This document shows positions 55,484 through 63,389 of a stretch of 64,000 nt of DNA, piece after piece. The notes beneath the pieces are model-generated. The model saw only the letters and a program-made list of their open reading frames with translations. It made no database searches and was not told the origin of the DNA. Both the position numbers and the translations under genes were made by a program. Origin of the DNA: Methylobacterium organophilum (GTDB lineage Bacteria > Pseudomonadota > Alphaproteobacteria > Rhizobiales > Beijerinckiaceae); the NCBI RefSeq assembly GCF_022179465.1, contig NZ_BPQV01000001.1, positions 124,001-188,000 of the forward strand, in the 5' to 3' direction. The first letter of the stretch is position 1; the number at the start of each line of letters is the position of its first letter.

Positions 55484-56215
55484 TCACGGTCGCGGCAGGC
55501 AGGCCGAGAAGCGGGGCAGCGCCGTCTCGGGCAGGATCGCGATCGCGGCACCCCGGCTCGCGAAATTCTGGATGGCGGCAACCCGTCTCTCGGGCAGGGC
55601 GACACACCCCGCCGTGCCGGTCGTCGGCCCGCGCCAGACATGCAGGAAGATGCAGGAGCCCGCCCGTTGCGCGGCGTCGCTCGGATAAGCGATGACGAGG
55701 CCCCGCCGATAGAGCGGTTCGGCGCCCATGTCCTCACCCTTCGGCGCAACGCGTCCCTGCCGGACCGGGACGAGGTGGTTGTAGGCAGGCGAGTCCGGGT
55801 CGTCGACGCAGACCGTGCGGCCGGGTCTCAACACGAGGTGCCCGGGCCGGACCGTCGCCGGAAAGCCGAAACTGCGGCCGAGCCGGTAGAGGCCCGCGGG
55901 CGTACGACCGTCCCCTTCGCGCTTGACGGGCTCACCGGGTCGAGCGGCGTCGCGGAACGGATGACCCCAGGCGAGACCGTGGCGCCCGAGCACGACCGGC
56001 TCCGGTGGCGAGACGGCGTGCCAGGAGGCGTCCGCGCCGTTGCGCCGGAAAAGCCGGAGACGACCGTTCCCGCTCGCGAAACCGGCGCCGGTCACCAGGA
56101 CGAGCCGGTCGATGCCCGCCGGCAGAGATTCGCAGGCCCCCTCCCGCGCCTGGGCGGAGGCCGCCGCAAGCCCGACGAGAAACGGGGCGGCGCAGCGTCC
56201 GATCGGCAGAGGCAA
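55484..56215 (-). CDS. L,D-transpeptidase family (YkuD-like) protein
   Basis: This protein has 243 residues. A signal peptide (RCAAPFLVGLAAASAQA) predicts export. The YkuD-type active site is present: FLHVWRGPTTGTAGCVAL (about residues 187-204), with the catalytic Cys in GC and the preceding His. It would crosslink or edit peptidoglycan, or attach proteins to it. It has no peptidoglycan-binding domain visible. Start is chosen at the signal peptide. Convergent with the oxidoreductase gene. Confidence 0.85.
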   Translation of the reverse strand: MPLPIGRCAAPFLVGLAAASAQAREGACESLPAGIDRLVLVTGAGFASGNGRLRLFRRNGADASWHAVSPPEPVVLGRHGLAWGHPFRDAARPGEPVKREGDGRTPAGLYRLGRSFGFPATVRPGHLVLRPGRTVCVDDPDSPAYNHLVPVRQGRVAPKGEDMGAEPLYRRGLVIAYPSDAAQRAGSCIFLHVWRGPTTGTAGCVALPERRVAAIQNFASRGAAIAILPETALPRFSACLPRP

Positions 56216-56308
56216 GGCAGCAACCCGGTCCGCAGCCGGCCCGCTCCCCGGCGGCCGGTGGCGAATCCTAGCGGCGCGCGGCGCGTCCGTCGACGGCGCG
56301 GCCGATCC

Positions 56309-56518
56309 TCAGCGCTGGTTGTAGGGCCAGGCGGTCGAGGAGCTGAACAGATCGGTCTCGGCGGCGGTGCGATGACAGGCGCGGGTCTGGGCACCGACGG
56401 CATGGCCGGCGCGGCGTGCGGAGCGAACGAGGGCGCTCAGGAGCGTGATGATGCCCGGATCGCGGTCGATCGCCTCGACCTCCGGGCGGACGGGCTGGGC
56501 CGTGAGCACGGTCAGCAT
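56309..56518 (-). CDS. Small hypothetical protein (69 aa)
   Basis: A 69-residue protein with helix-like ALVRSARRAGHAVGAQTRACHR in its middle and a Thr/Ser-rich end. The ATG at 56518 is used; the frame is open further to 56590 (24 more residues) but the next ATG sits in AT-rich promoter-like DNA. No family recognised. Stands between the L,D-transpeptidase gene and hss. Confidence 0.4.
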   Translation of the reverse strand: MLTVLTAQPVRPEVEAIDRDPGIITLLSALVRSARRAGHAVGAQTRACHRTAAETDLFSSSTAWPYNQR

Positions 56519-56722
56519 GGTGTGGATCCCCTTGGCGTCAGGTGGTGCGAAGCTTGGTGTCTCCTCCTTGTTGCATTGCAATATAAGCATGCTCCGGTCG
56601 CTCGTCCTTGCCCGGCCTCCGCCTCAGACCTGCACCCACATCATAGCGCCGAGATCAGTGCTTCACCGTTCCGCAAGATTCTCGTGATCCGGACGGTTGA
56701 CCGCGGGGCGTCGAACCGTCAT

Positions 56723-56781
56723 CCGCACGTCATTTCCAGGCATCAAGCACGCCGCTCCGCTCACGCGAGCCGCACGTCATT
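56723..56781. repeat. 12-base direct repeat upstream of hss
   Basis: CCGCACGTCATT occurs exactly at 56723-56734 and again at 56770-56781, 47 bases apart start to start, just ahead of the hss ribosome-binding site (AAGGAG) and ATG at 56804. Two identical 12-mers in a short leader point to a tandem binding site or recent duplication. Confidence 0.4.
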
Positions 56782-56803
56782 ATCCCAAGGAGTGCATTGC
56801 GCC

Positions 56804-58252
56804 ATGTCCGACGCAACCCAGACCGAGTGGCCGGTCCACGGCCGCATCACCGGCCCGATCGTGATGATCGGCTTCGGCTCCATCGGCCGGGGGACGCTGC
56901 CGCTCATCGAGCGCCATTTCGAGTACGACAAGAAGCGCTTCACGGTCATCGAGCCCTCCGACGCGCACAAGGATCTCGCCGAGAAGCACGGCCTGCGCTT
57001 CGAGCAGGTGGCGCTGACCAAGGAGAACTACCGCGACGTCCTCACGCCCCTGCTGACCGAGGGCGGCGGCCAGGGCTTCTGCGTGAACCTCTCGGTCGAC
57101 ACCTCGTCGCGGGACATCCTGGAGCTCTGCCGTGAGCTGGGCGCGCTCTACATCGACACCGTCGCCGAGCCCTGGACCGGCTTCTACTTCGACAAGGGCC
57201 TGAGCCAGGCCGACCGCACCAACTACGCCCTGCGCGAGAACATCCTCGAGGCGCGCCGCGCCGCCCCCGGCGGCCCGACCGCCGTTTCCTGCTGCGGCGC
57301 AAACCCCGGCATGGTCTCCTGGTTCGTCAAGCAGGCGCTCCTGAACATCGCCAAGGACACCGGCTCGACCACCCCCGAGCCGAAGACCCGCGAGGAATGG
57401 GCCGCGCTGATGCGCGAGCTCGGCGTCAAGGGCGTCCACATCGCGGAGCGCGACACCCAGCGCGCCAAGCACCCCAAGCCCATGGGCGTGTTCGTCAACA
57501 CCTGGTCGGTCGAGGGCTTCGTGTCCGAGGGCAACCAGCCGGCCGAGCTCGGCTGGGGCACGCACGAGACCTGGAAGCCCGAGAACGCCCGCGGCCAGGA
57601 GAAGGGCTCGCGCTGCGCGATCTTCCTGCTCCAGCCCGGCGCCGATACCCGCGTGCGCACCTGGGTGCCGACCGCCGGCGCGCAGTTCGGCTTCCTCGTC
57701 ACCCACAACGAGGCGATCTCGATCTCCGACTACTACACGGTCCGCGAGAACGGCGAGGCGGTCTACCGCCCGACCTGCCACTACGCCTATCACCCGGCCA
57801 ACGATGCCGTGCTCTCGCTGCACGAGATGTGGGGCAATGCCGGCAAGGTGCAGGAGAAGCACCACATCCTTGACGAGAACGAGATCGTCGACGGCATCGA
57901 CGAACTCGGCGTGCTCCTCTACGGCCACAAGAAGAACGCCTACTGGTACGGCTCGCAGCTCTCCATCGAGGAGACCCGCCGCATCGCCCCCTACCAGAAC
58001 GCGACCGGCCTGCAGGTGACCTCCGCCGTGCTCGCCGGCATGGTCTGGGCGCTGGAGAACCCGGAGGCCGGCATCGTCGAGGCCGACGAGATCGACTTCC
58101 GCCGCTGCCTCGAGGTGCAGACGCCGTATCTCGGCCCCGTCGTCGGCGTCTACACCGACTGGACCCCGCTCAGCGACCGCCCGGGCCTGTTCCCGGAGGA
58201 CATCGACACGAGCGACCCCTGGCAGTTCCGCAACGTGCTGGTGCACGGCTAA
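56804..58252 (+). CDS. hss: Homospermidine synthase
   Basis: This protein has 482 residues, the full family length. The Rossmann fold starts IVMIGFGSIGRGTLPLI (about residues 19-35); SCCGANPGMVSWFV (about 163-176) and the long substrate-binding C-terminus (MWGNAGKVQEKHHILDENEIVDG in part) follow. It makes homospermidine from putrescine (or spermidine) with NAD in the cytosol, the main polyamine of many alphaproteobacteria. The AAGGAG RBS supports the ATG at 56804. Confidence 0.95.
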   Translation: MSDATQTEWPVHGRITGPIVMIGFGSIGRGTLPLIERHFEYDKKRFTVIEPSDAHKDLAEKHGLRFEQVALTKENYRDVLTPLLTEGGGQGFCVNLSVDTSSRDILELCRELGALYIDTVAEPWTGFYFDKGLSQADRTNYALRENILEARRAAPGGPTAVSCCGANPGMVSWFVKQALLNIAKDTGSTTPEPKTREEWAALMRELGVKGVHIAERDTQRAKHPKPMGVFVNTWSVEGFVSEGNQPAELGWGTHETWKPENARGQEKGSRCAIFLLQPGADTRVRTWVPTAGAQFGFLVTHNEAISISDYYTVRENGEAVYRPTCHYAYHPANDAVLSLHEMWGNAGKVQEKHHILDENEIVDGIDELGVLLYGHKKNAYWYGSQLSIEETRRIAPYQNATGLQVTSAVLAGMVWALENPEAGIVEADEIDFRRCLEVQTPYLGPVVGVYTDWTPLSDRPGLFPEDIDTSDPWQFRNVLVHG

Positions 58253-58400
58253 GCGGCGGCCGGCCGCTCGCCCCGCGGGCGGCCCCTCGCCGACGACGGA
58301 ACGGCGCGTCTCTCATTCCGAGGCGCGCGCCGCCCCGGCCGAGACTCCCGCGCCGACGGGGCGCCATGCTAGGATCGGCCCTCCTCACCGGAGGCTGATC

Positions 58401-58961
58401 ATGGCCGTCGCCGCCCACCGCGACACCCACATGCAGGTCGCCGAATATCGGGACTGGGTCGCGGCCCAGCCCGACGAGGAGCGCTGGGAACTGCTCGACG
58501 GCGTCCCGGTGCTGATGGCGCAGGCCAAGGGACCGCACCAGCGCATCGTCACCAATCTGATCAAGCGCCTCGATGACCTTGCGGAACGCAGGAGCTGCGG
58601 CGCCTATCCCGGCCTCGCCATCCTCAGCGAGGCGATGGACGATTTCGCTCCCATCCCGGACGTCGTCCTTCCATGCGGCCCGCCACCGGAAGACGGCGAC
58701 ACAGAAGATCCGATCCTCATCGCAGAGGTGCTCTCGCCCTCCACGATGGTCGACGATCGCGGCCGCAAGACCGCGTTCTATCAGACCGTGCCCTCGCTCC
58801 GGATCCTTCTGATCGTCTACCAAGACGAGCGTCGGGTCGAGATCTGGCGCCGCGAGAGCGAGTGGCGGATGCGGGTCGCCGGCCCGGAGGACGTGATCGA
58901 CCTGCCCGAGCTCGACGACAGCTTGGCCTTGCCGGACATCTACGCGCGCCTGGCCTTCTGA
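58401..58961 (+). CDS. Uma2 family endonuclease-like protein
   Basis: This protein has 186 residues. The Uma2 (DUF820) pattern is seen: WELLDGVPVLMAQAKGPHQRIVTNL in part (about residues 29-53), PIPDVVL (about 84-90) and LIAEVLSPST (about 105-114), whose Asp and Glu sit in PD-(D/E)XK-like positions. Such genes are common, often in several copies, in Hyphomicrobiales and cyanobacteria, with unknown roles. A truncated relative follows at 59033. Confidence 0.85.
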   Translation: MAVAAHRDTHMQVAEYRDWVAAQPDEERWELLDGVPVLMAQAKGPHQRIVTNLIKRLDDLAERRSCGAYPGLAILSEAMDDFAPIPDVVLPCGPPPEDGDTEDPILIAEVLSPSTMVDDRGRKTAFYQTVPSLRILLIVYQDERRVEIWRRESEWRMRVAGPEDVIDLPELDDSLALPDIYARLAF

Positions 58962-59032
58962 CCCGCCGCATCCGCATTGGTGCGGGCTGCGCCGGGTGCT
59001 AGCATCGACCATCCACCCGGAGGTTCCTGACG

Positions 59033-59176
59033 ATGGCGCTGGCGGTGCGGCGCGATCCCGGCATGCAGGTCGCGGAGGATCGGGCCTGGGTCGAGGACCG
59101 GCCCGACGAGGAGCGCTGGCAGCTGATCGACGGCACTCTTGCCGTGGCCGACCTCTACGACGACATCGGCTTCTGA
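59033..59176 (+). pseudogene. Internally deleted Uma2 copy (47 codons)
   Basis: The frame starts like the neighbouring Uma2 gene: DPGMQVAEDRAWVEDRPDEE corresponds to the residues RDTHMQVAEYRDW of the intact gene. It then jumps after LIDGTLAV straight to the C-terminal pattern ADLYDDIGF (LALPDIYARLAF in the intact gene). About 140 central residues, including the catalytic ones, are missing, with no frameshift. The leader sequence (GCTAGcATC...CACCCGGAGG) also resembles the leader of the intact copy. It is a remnant of a tandem duplication. Confidence 0.75.
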
Positions 59177-59197
59177 CACGAACGCGCAGGCTCGGAT

Positions 59198-59545
59198 TTG
59201 CCCCACTTCGAAGACTTCTACGCGAACAAGCTGCGCGGCTCCCTCGGCGTGACGGATGCGGATTCCGTACTCGACCTGCGCGGCACGAACCGCCCCACGG
59301 CGGAGGCCTCGCTGAACGACATGCTGGAGCGCAGCCGCTTCGCCAAGGGCAAGACGGTGGCGATTCGCCTCGACCCGCCGCCGGAAGGGGGCGGCGAGAC
59401 CCTGTTCCAGCCGGTGGGCCGCCAGCTCCTCGACGCCAAGCGCCGCGGCTGGATCGAGCGGCTGCAGACGCTGCCGGCCCAGGACGGGCTCGGTTTCTAC
59501 GTGGCGCTCGCCGGCAAGCCGGAGCGGGAGCGGGAGCGCGACTGA
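59198..59545 (+). CDS. Smr-domain-like small protein (115 aa)
   Basis: A TTG start is the only one giving the N-terminus. VLDLRGTNRPTAEASLNDML (about residues 24-43) resembles the LDLRG-x5-A-x3-L motif of Smr domains, and the remaining half ends in ETLFQPVGRQLLDAKRRGWIERL. The similarity is weak, so the family name is provisional. RBS weak. It lies between the Uma2 remnant and the DUF1206 gene, overlapping neither. Confidence 0.5.
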   Translation: MPHFEDFYANKLRGSLGVTDADSVLDLRGTNRPTAEASLNDMLERSRFAKGKTVAIRLDPPPEGGGETLFQPVGRQLLDAKRRGWIERLQTLPAQDGLGFYVALAGKPERERERD

Positions 59546-59550
59546 CCGGC

Positions 59551-60408
59551 ATGGCCTGGAGCCGGCACGACAACGCCCTGGAGCATCTCGCCCGCTTCGG
59601 CTACGGCGCCCGCGGGCTCGTCTATTGCGTGGTGGGTGCCCTTGCCCTGCTGGCCGCCCTCGGCCAGGGCGGCGCGGCAGGCGACAGCAAGGGCGCGCTG
59701 CGGAGCCTGATGGGCAGCCCGTTCGGCGCGGTCCTGGTCGGGGCCATCGCCCTCGGCCTCGCGGGCTTCGCCCTCTGGCGCCTCGTGGAAGGGACGATCG
59801 ATGCCGACCGGCGCGGGCGCTCGGCCAAGGCGCTCGTCGTGCGCGGCGCGCATCTCGTCAGCGCCGCGACCTATGCCGCCCTCGCCGTCAGCGCCGGCCA
59901 ACTCGCCTTCGGGATCGGCCGCGCCGCCGCCGGCGGGGACGGGGTGCAGGACTGGACGGCCTGGCTCCTGGGCCAGCCCCTCGGCCCCTGGCTCGTCGGC
60001 CTCGTCGGGCTGGGCGTCGCCGGGGCCGGGATCGGCTACCTCGCCAAGGCCTGGCGGGGCGACGTCGCCGCCCGTCTCTCGCTCCCGGGGGGCGCCGAGG
60101 CCTGGGTGAAGCCCCTCGGCCGCTTCGGCTATGCCGCGCGCGGAATCGTGTTCCTCCTCATCGCCGGCTTCGTGCTCGCGGCGGCCTGGACCCAGGCCTC
60201 CTCCGAGGCGCACGGCCTGTCCGGCGCCTTCGCGGCCCTGCGGGCGCAACCCTTCGGGCGGGTTCTGCTCGGGCTCGTCGCCGCGGGCCATCTCGCCTTC
60301 GGAGCCTTCGGCATGATCCAGGCCCGCTACCGCCATATCGACGCCCCGGATATCGACCGGGCGGACGACGCCGTGTCGAAATTGATCCGGCAGACCGCTG
60401 GCTCGTAG
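59551..60408 (+). CDS. DUF1206 domain-containing membrane protein
   Basis: This protein has 285 residues and about six membrane helices, in three pairs repeating the pattern FGYGARGLVY...GALALLAALG (about 16-38), then about 90-115 and 190-215 (RFGYAARGIVF). This triplicate repeat is the hallmark of DUF1206. It starts six bases after the previous stop. Function unknown. The C-terminus is a short cytosolic tail. Confidence 0.9.
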   Translation: MAWSRHDNALEHLARFGYGARGLVYCVVGALALLAALGQGGAAGDSKGALRSLMGSPFGAVLVGAIALGLAGFALWRLVEGTIDADRRGRSAKALVVRGAHLVSAATYAALAVSAGQLAFGIGRAAAGGDGVQDWTAWLLGQPLGPWLVGLVGLGVAGAGIGYLAKAWRGDVAARLSLPGGAEAWVKPLGRFGYAARGIVFLLIAGFVLAAAWTQASSEAHGLSGAFAALRAQPFGRVLLGLVAAGHLAFGAFGMIQARYRHIDAPDIDRADDAVSKLIRQTAGS

Positions 60409-60500
60409 GTCATCGTCTGCGCCGGGTCGGCGCCCCACCCGTCGCGTTGACATCTCCCGAGGCGCCGCCGATACCCTGCGCGGCCTCCCGCGAAAGCATC

Positions 60501-62462
60501 ATGCAGCAGCGCACCCTCAAGACGGCGGCGATGGTCGGCCACGATCTCGTGGCGACCGCGGCGGCGGTGATCCTCACTTTCGTGTTCCGTTTCCACGGCG
60601 ACCAGCTGACGGAGCGGCTGCACGCCCTGCCGCTGCTGCTGCCCCCGTTCCTCGCCTTCGCCGGCTTTGTCTACGCCTGGTTCAAGCTCTACCGCACGAA
60701 GTGGCGCTTCGCCTCGCTGCCGGATCTCGCCGGCATCGTGCGGGCAGCGAGCGTCTGCGCCCTGACGCTGCTGGTGCTCGATTACGTCCTCGTTTCCGAG
60801 AACCTCTACGGCTTCTACTTCTTCGGCAAGATCGCCATCGCCCTCTACTGGGTGCTGCAGATCTTCCTGCTGGGCGGACCGCGCCTCGCCTTCCGCTACC
60901 TGAAATACACCCGCTCCCGGCAGAGCCATGCCCGCAGCGCCACCACCCCGACCCTGCTGCTCGGGCGCGGCGCCGATATCGAGATCGTGCTGCGCGCGAT
61001 CGAGGCGGGCTCCGTGCGCCGGCTCGCGCCCAAGGGCATCCTCTCGCCGCGGGCGGACGAGGCGGGGCAGATGATGCGCGGCGTGCCCGTGCTCGGCGGC
61101 TTCCAGGACCTGGAGAAGGTCGTGGCCGATCTCGGCAATCGCGGCCTGCCGGTGCGCCGGCTCGTGGCCACGCCGAGCGCCCTCGCCCCGGAGGCGGAGC
61201 CCGACGACCTGATCGCCCGGGCCCGCCGGCTCGGCCTGCCGCTCGCCCGGGTGACGAGCCTCGGCGAGGGCATGCGCGACGCCGAGCTCGCCCCCCTCGA
61301 GATCGAGGATCTGCTGCTCCGTCCCACCGTCGCGATCGACCGGCCGCGGCTGGAGCGCTTCCTCACCGGCGCGCGGGTCATCGTCACCGGCGGCGGCGGC
61401 TCCATCGGCTCGGAGATCTGCGCCCGGGCTTTGGCCTTCGGCGCGAGCGCCCTGCTCGTGGTCGAGAATTCGGAGCCGGCCCTGCACGGCGTGCTCAACA
61501 GCCCGGCCCTGCTGACCGCGGAGGCCGAGCTGCGCGGCGCCCTCGCCGATATCCGCGACCGGGAGCGCATCGCGGCGCTCTTCGCGGAGTTCCGGCCCAC
61601 CTACGTGTTCCACGCCGCGGCGCTCAAGCAGGTGCCCTATCTGGAGCGCGACTGGGCGGAGGGTATCAAGACCAACGTGTTCGGCTCGATCAACGTGGCC
61701 GAGGCCACGGTGGCGGCCGGCGCCCGGGCCCTGGTGATGATCTCCACCGACAAGGCGATCGAGCCGGTCTCCCAGCTCGGCGTCACCAAGCGTTTCGCCG
61801 AGATGGTGGCCCAGGCCCTCGACGCCGAGCAGGCCGGCCCGACGCCGACCCGCCTCATCGCCGTGCGCTTCGGCAACGTGCTCGGGTCGGTCGGCTCCGT
61901 AGTGCCGGTGTTCAAGGCGCAGATCGCCCGGGGCGGCCCCGTGACCGTCACCCACGCGGACATGGTGCGCTACTTCATGACCGTGCGCGAGGCCTCCGAC
62001 CTCGTGCTCACCGCCGCCTCCCATGCCGACCGCGAAGCCCGCGAGCCGGCGACCGCCGCCTCCGACCAGCGCGCGGCGGTCTACGTGCTCAAGATGGGCC
62101 AGCCCGTGCGGATCAAGGATCTCGCCGAGCGGATGATCCGGCTCGCCGGCTTCGAACCGGGGGAGGACATCGAGATCCAGGTCACCGGCGCCCGGCCGGG
62201 CGAGCGCCTCAACGAGATCCTGTTCGCCCGCGAGGAGCCCCGGGTCACCCTCGACGGCATCGAGGGGGTGATGGCGGCCAAGCCCGTCTTCGCCGACCGC
62301 AGCGTGCTCGAGGCCTGGATCGCCCGCCTGCGGGCGGCCGTGGAGCGGGGCGACCGGGCCGCGGCGGAGGCGGTGTTCGAGGAGGCCGTCCCGGATTTCC
62401 GGCTGCGGGCGGGGGCGATCCCGGCCGCGCCCGTTCCCGCGCCGCAAGCCGTCTCCGCCTGA
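60501..62462 (+). CDS. FlaA1/WbpM-type nucleotide-sugar 4,6-dehydratase, membrane-anchored
   Basis: This protein has 653 residues. Several N-terminal membrane helices (about residues 12-30, 45-65, 78-95, 105-125) precede a nucleotide-binding-like middle and an extended SDR domain (about 275-600): VTGGGGSIGSEI (about 295-306) and STDKAIEPVSQLGVTKRF (about 415-432). Thr416-Asp417-Lys418 match the family. The position usually Met (or Tyr) is Leu426. It would dehydrate UDP-GlcNAc-type sugars for surface glycans. No promoter seen; adjoins the opposing epimerase gene with no gap. Confidence 0.85.
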   Translation: MQQRTLKTAAMVGHDLVATAAAVILTFVFRFHGDQLTERLHALPLLLPPFLAFAGFVYAWFKLYRTKWRFASLPDLAGIVRAASVCALTLLVLDYVLVSENLYGFYFFGKIAIALYWVLQIFLLGGPRLAFRYLKYTRSRQSHARSATTPTLLLGRGADIEIVLRAIEAGSVRRLAPKGILSPRADEAGQMMRGVPVLGGFQDLEKVVADLGNRGLPVRRLVATPSALAPEAEPDDLIARARRLGLPLARVTSLGEGMRDAELAPLEIEDLLLRPTVAIDRPRLERFLTGARVIVTGGGGSIGSEICARALAFGASALLVVENSEPALHGVLNSPALLTAEAELRGALADIRDRERIAALFAEFRPTYVFHAAALKQVPYLERDWAEGIKTNVFGSINVAEATVAAGARALVMISTDKAIEPVSQLGVTKRFAEMVAQALDAEQAGPTPTRLIAVRFGNVLGSVGSVVPVFKAQIARGGPVTVTHADMVRYFMTVREASDLVLTAASHADREAREPATAASDQRAAVYVLKMGQPVRIKDLAERMIRLAGFEPGEDIEIQVTGARPGERLNEILFAREEPRVTLDGIEGVMAAKPVFADRSVLEAWIARLRAAVERGDRAAAEAVFEEAVPDFRLRAGAIPAAPVPAPQAVSA

Positions 62463-63389
62463 TCAGGCGGAGAGGCGCGCGAGCTGCGCGAGCCCTTCGC
62501 GGGACGGGAAGGCCGGCGACCAGCCCAAGGCGGCGAGCCCGTCGGGGCGGGCGACCAGGGAGCCGGCGAGCCGGTCGAAGACCTCGCGGCGCCCCGTGAC
62601 GTGGCAGGCGAGACCGATCAGCGGGGCGGGCACGGGCAGAAGGCCCGGTGCGCGGTCGAGCCCCTCGCGCAGGGCGCCGAGCATCTCGGGCAGGGTCAGC
62701 GGATCGGGATCGGCCACGATGAGCGGGCGGCGCAGGGGGCCGGCGACCCCGAGGGCGGTCGCCACCGCCGCCGAAAGGCTCTCCACCGAGACCAGCGAGC
62801 GGCGCCCGGAAAAACCGCCCAGCGGCAGGGGATAGGGCAGGCGCGCGAGCCGCAGCAACGCCGCCATGTTGCCCTTCACCCCCTCGCCGTAGACGAGCAC
62901 GGGCCGCAGGGCCACCCAATCGAGATCGAGGGAGGCGAGCGCCTGCTCGGCGGCGAGCTTGGAGCGGCCATAGGCGTCGGTCGGCGCGGGCGCGTCATTG
63001 TCGCCGAGGGGAGCAGGGGCGCTCGGACCGATCTGAGCGCGGATCGAGGAGAGGAAGACGAAGCGGCGCACCTTGGCCCGCTGCGCGGCCTCCGCCAAGT
63101 GCCGGGTCGCTTCCGTGTTGGAGGAGCGGAAATCGTCCTCCGGCGCACCGGACATGGCGTGGGCGAGCCCCGCCGAATGCACCACCGCGTCGACGCCAGC
63201 CAGCGCGGCGGCCATGTTCATCGGGCGGGCGAGGTCCCCGACCACGGCGCCGCTCGCCCCCTCCGGCAGCGTATCGATGGGCCGCCGCAGCAGCACGCGC
63301 ACCCGGTAGCCCCGGGCGCTGAGCGTGCGCAGGAGATGGCGACCGATGAAGCCGGTGGCCCCGGTGAGGGCGATGGTCGGTCCGGTCAC
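62463..63389 (-). CDS. NAD-dependent sugar epimerase/dehydratase
   Basis: This protein has 308 residues from a GTG start. The extended SDR fold is visible: IALTGATGFIGRHLLRTL (about residues 6-23), a YGRSKLAAEQAL catalytic Tyr-x3-Lys motif (about 141-152) and SSIRAQIGPS (about 120-129). It would act on a nucleotide sugar. The start overlaps the preceding WecA-type gene stop by GTGA. With the adjacent dehydratase it belongs to a surface-glycan locus. Confidence 0.85.
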   Translation of the reverse strand: MTGPTIALTGATGFIGRHLLRTLSARGYRVRVLLRRPIDTLPEGASGAVVGDLARPMNMAAALAGVDAVVHSAGLAHAMSGAPEDDFRSSNTEATRHLAEAAQRAKVRRFVFLSSIRAQIGPSAPAPLGDNDAPAPTDAYGRSKLAAEQALASLDLDWVALRPVLVYGEGVKGNMAALLRLARLPYPLPLGGFSGRRSLVSVESLSAAVATALGVAGPLRRPLIVADPDPLTLPEMLGALREGLDRAPGLLPVPAPLIGLACHVTGRREVFDRLAGSLVARPDGLAALGWSPAFPSREGLAQLARLSA

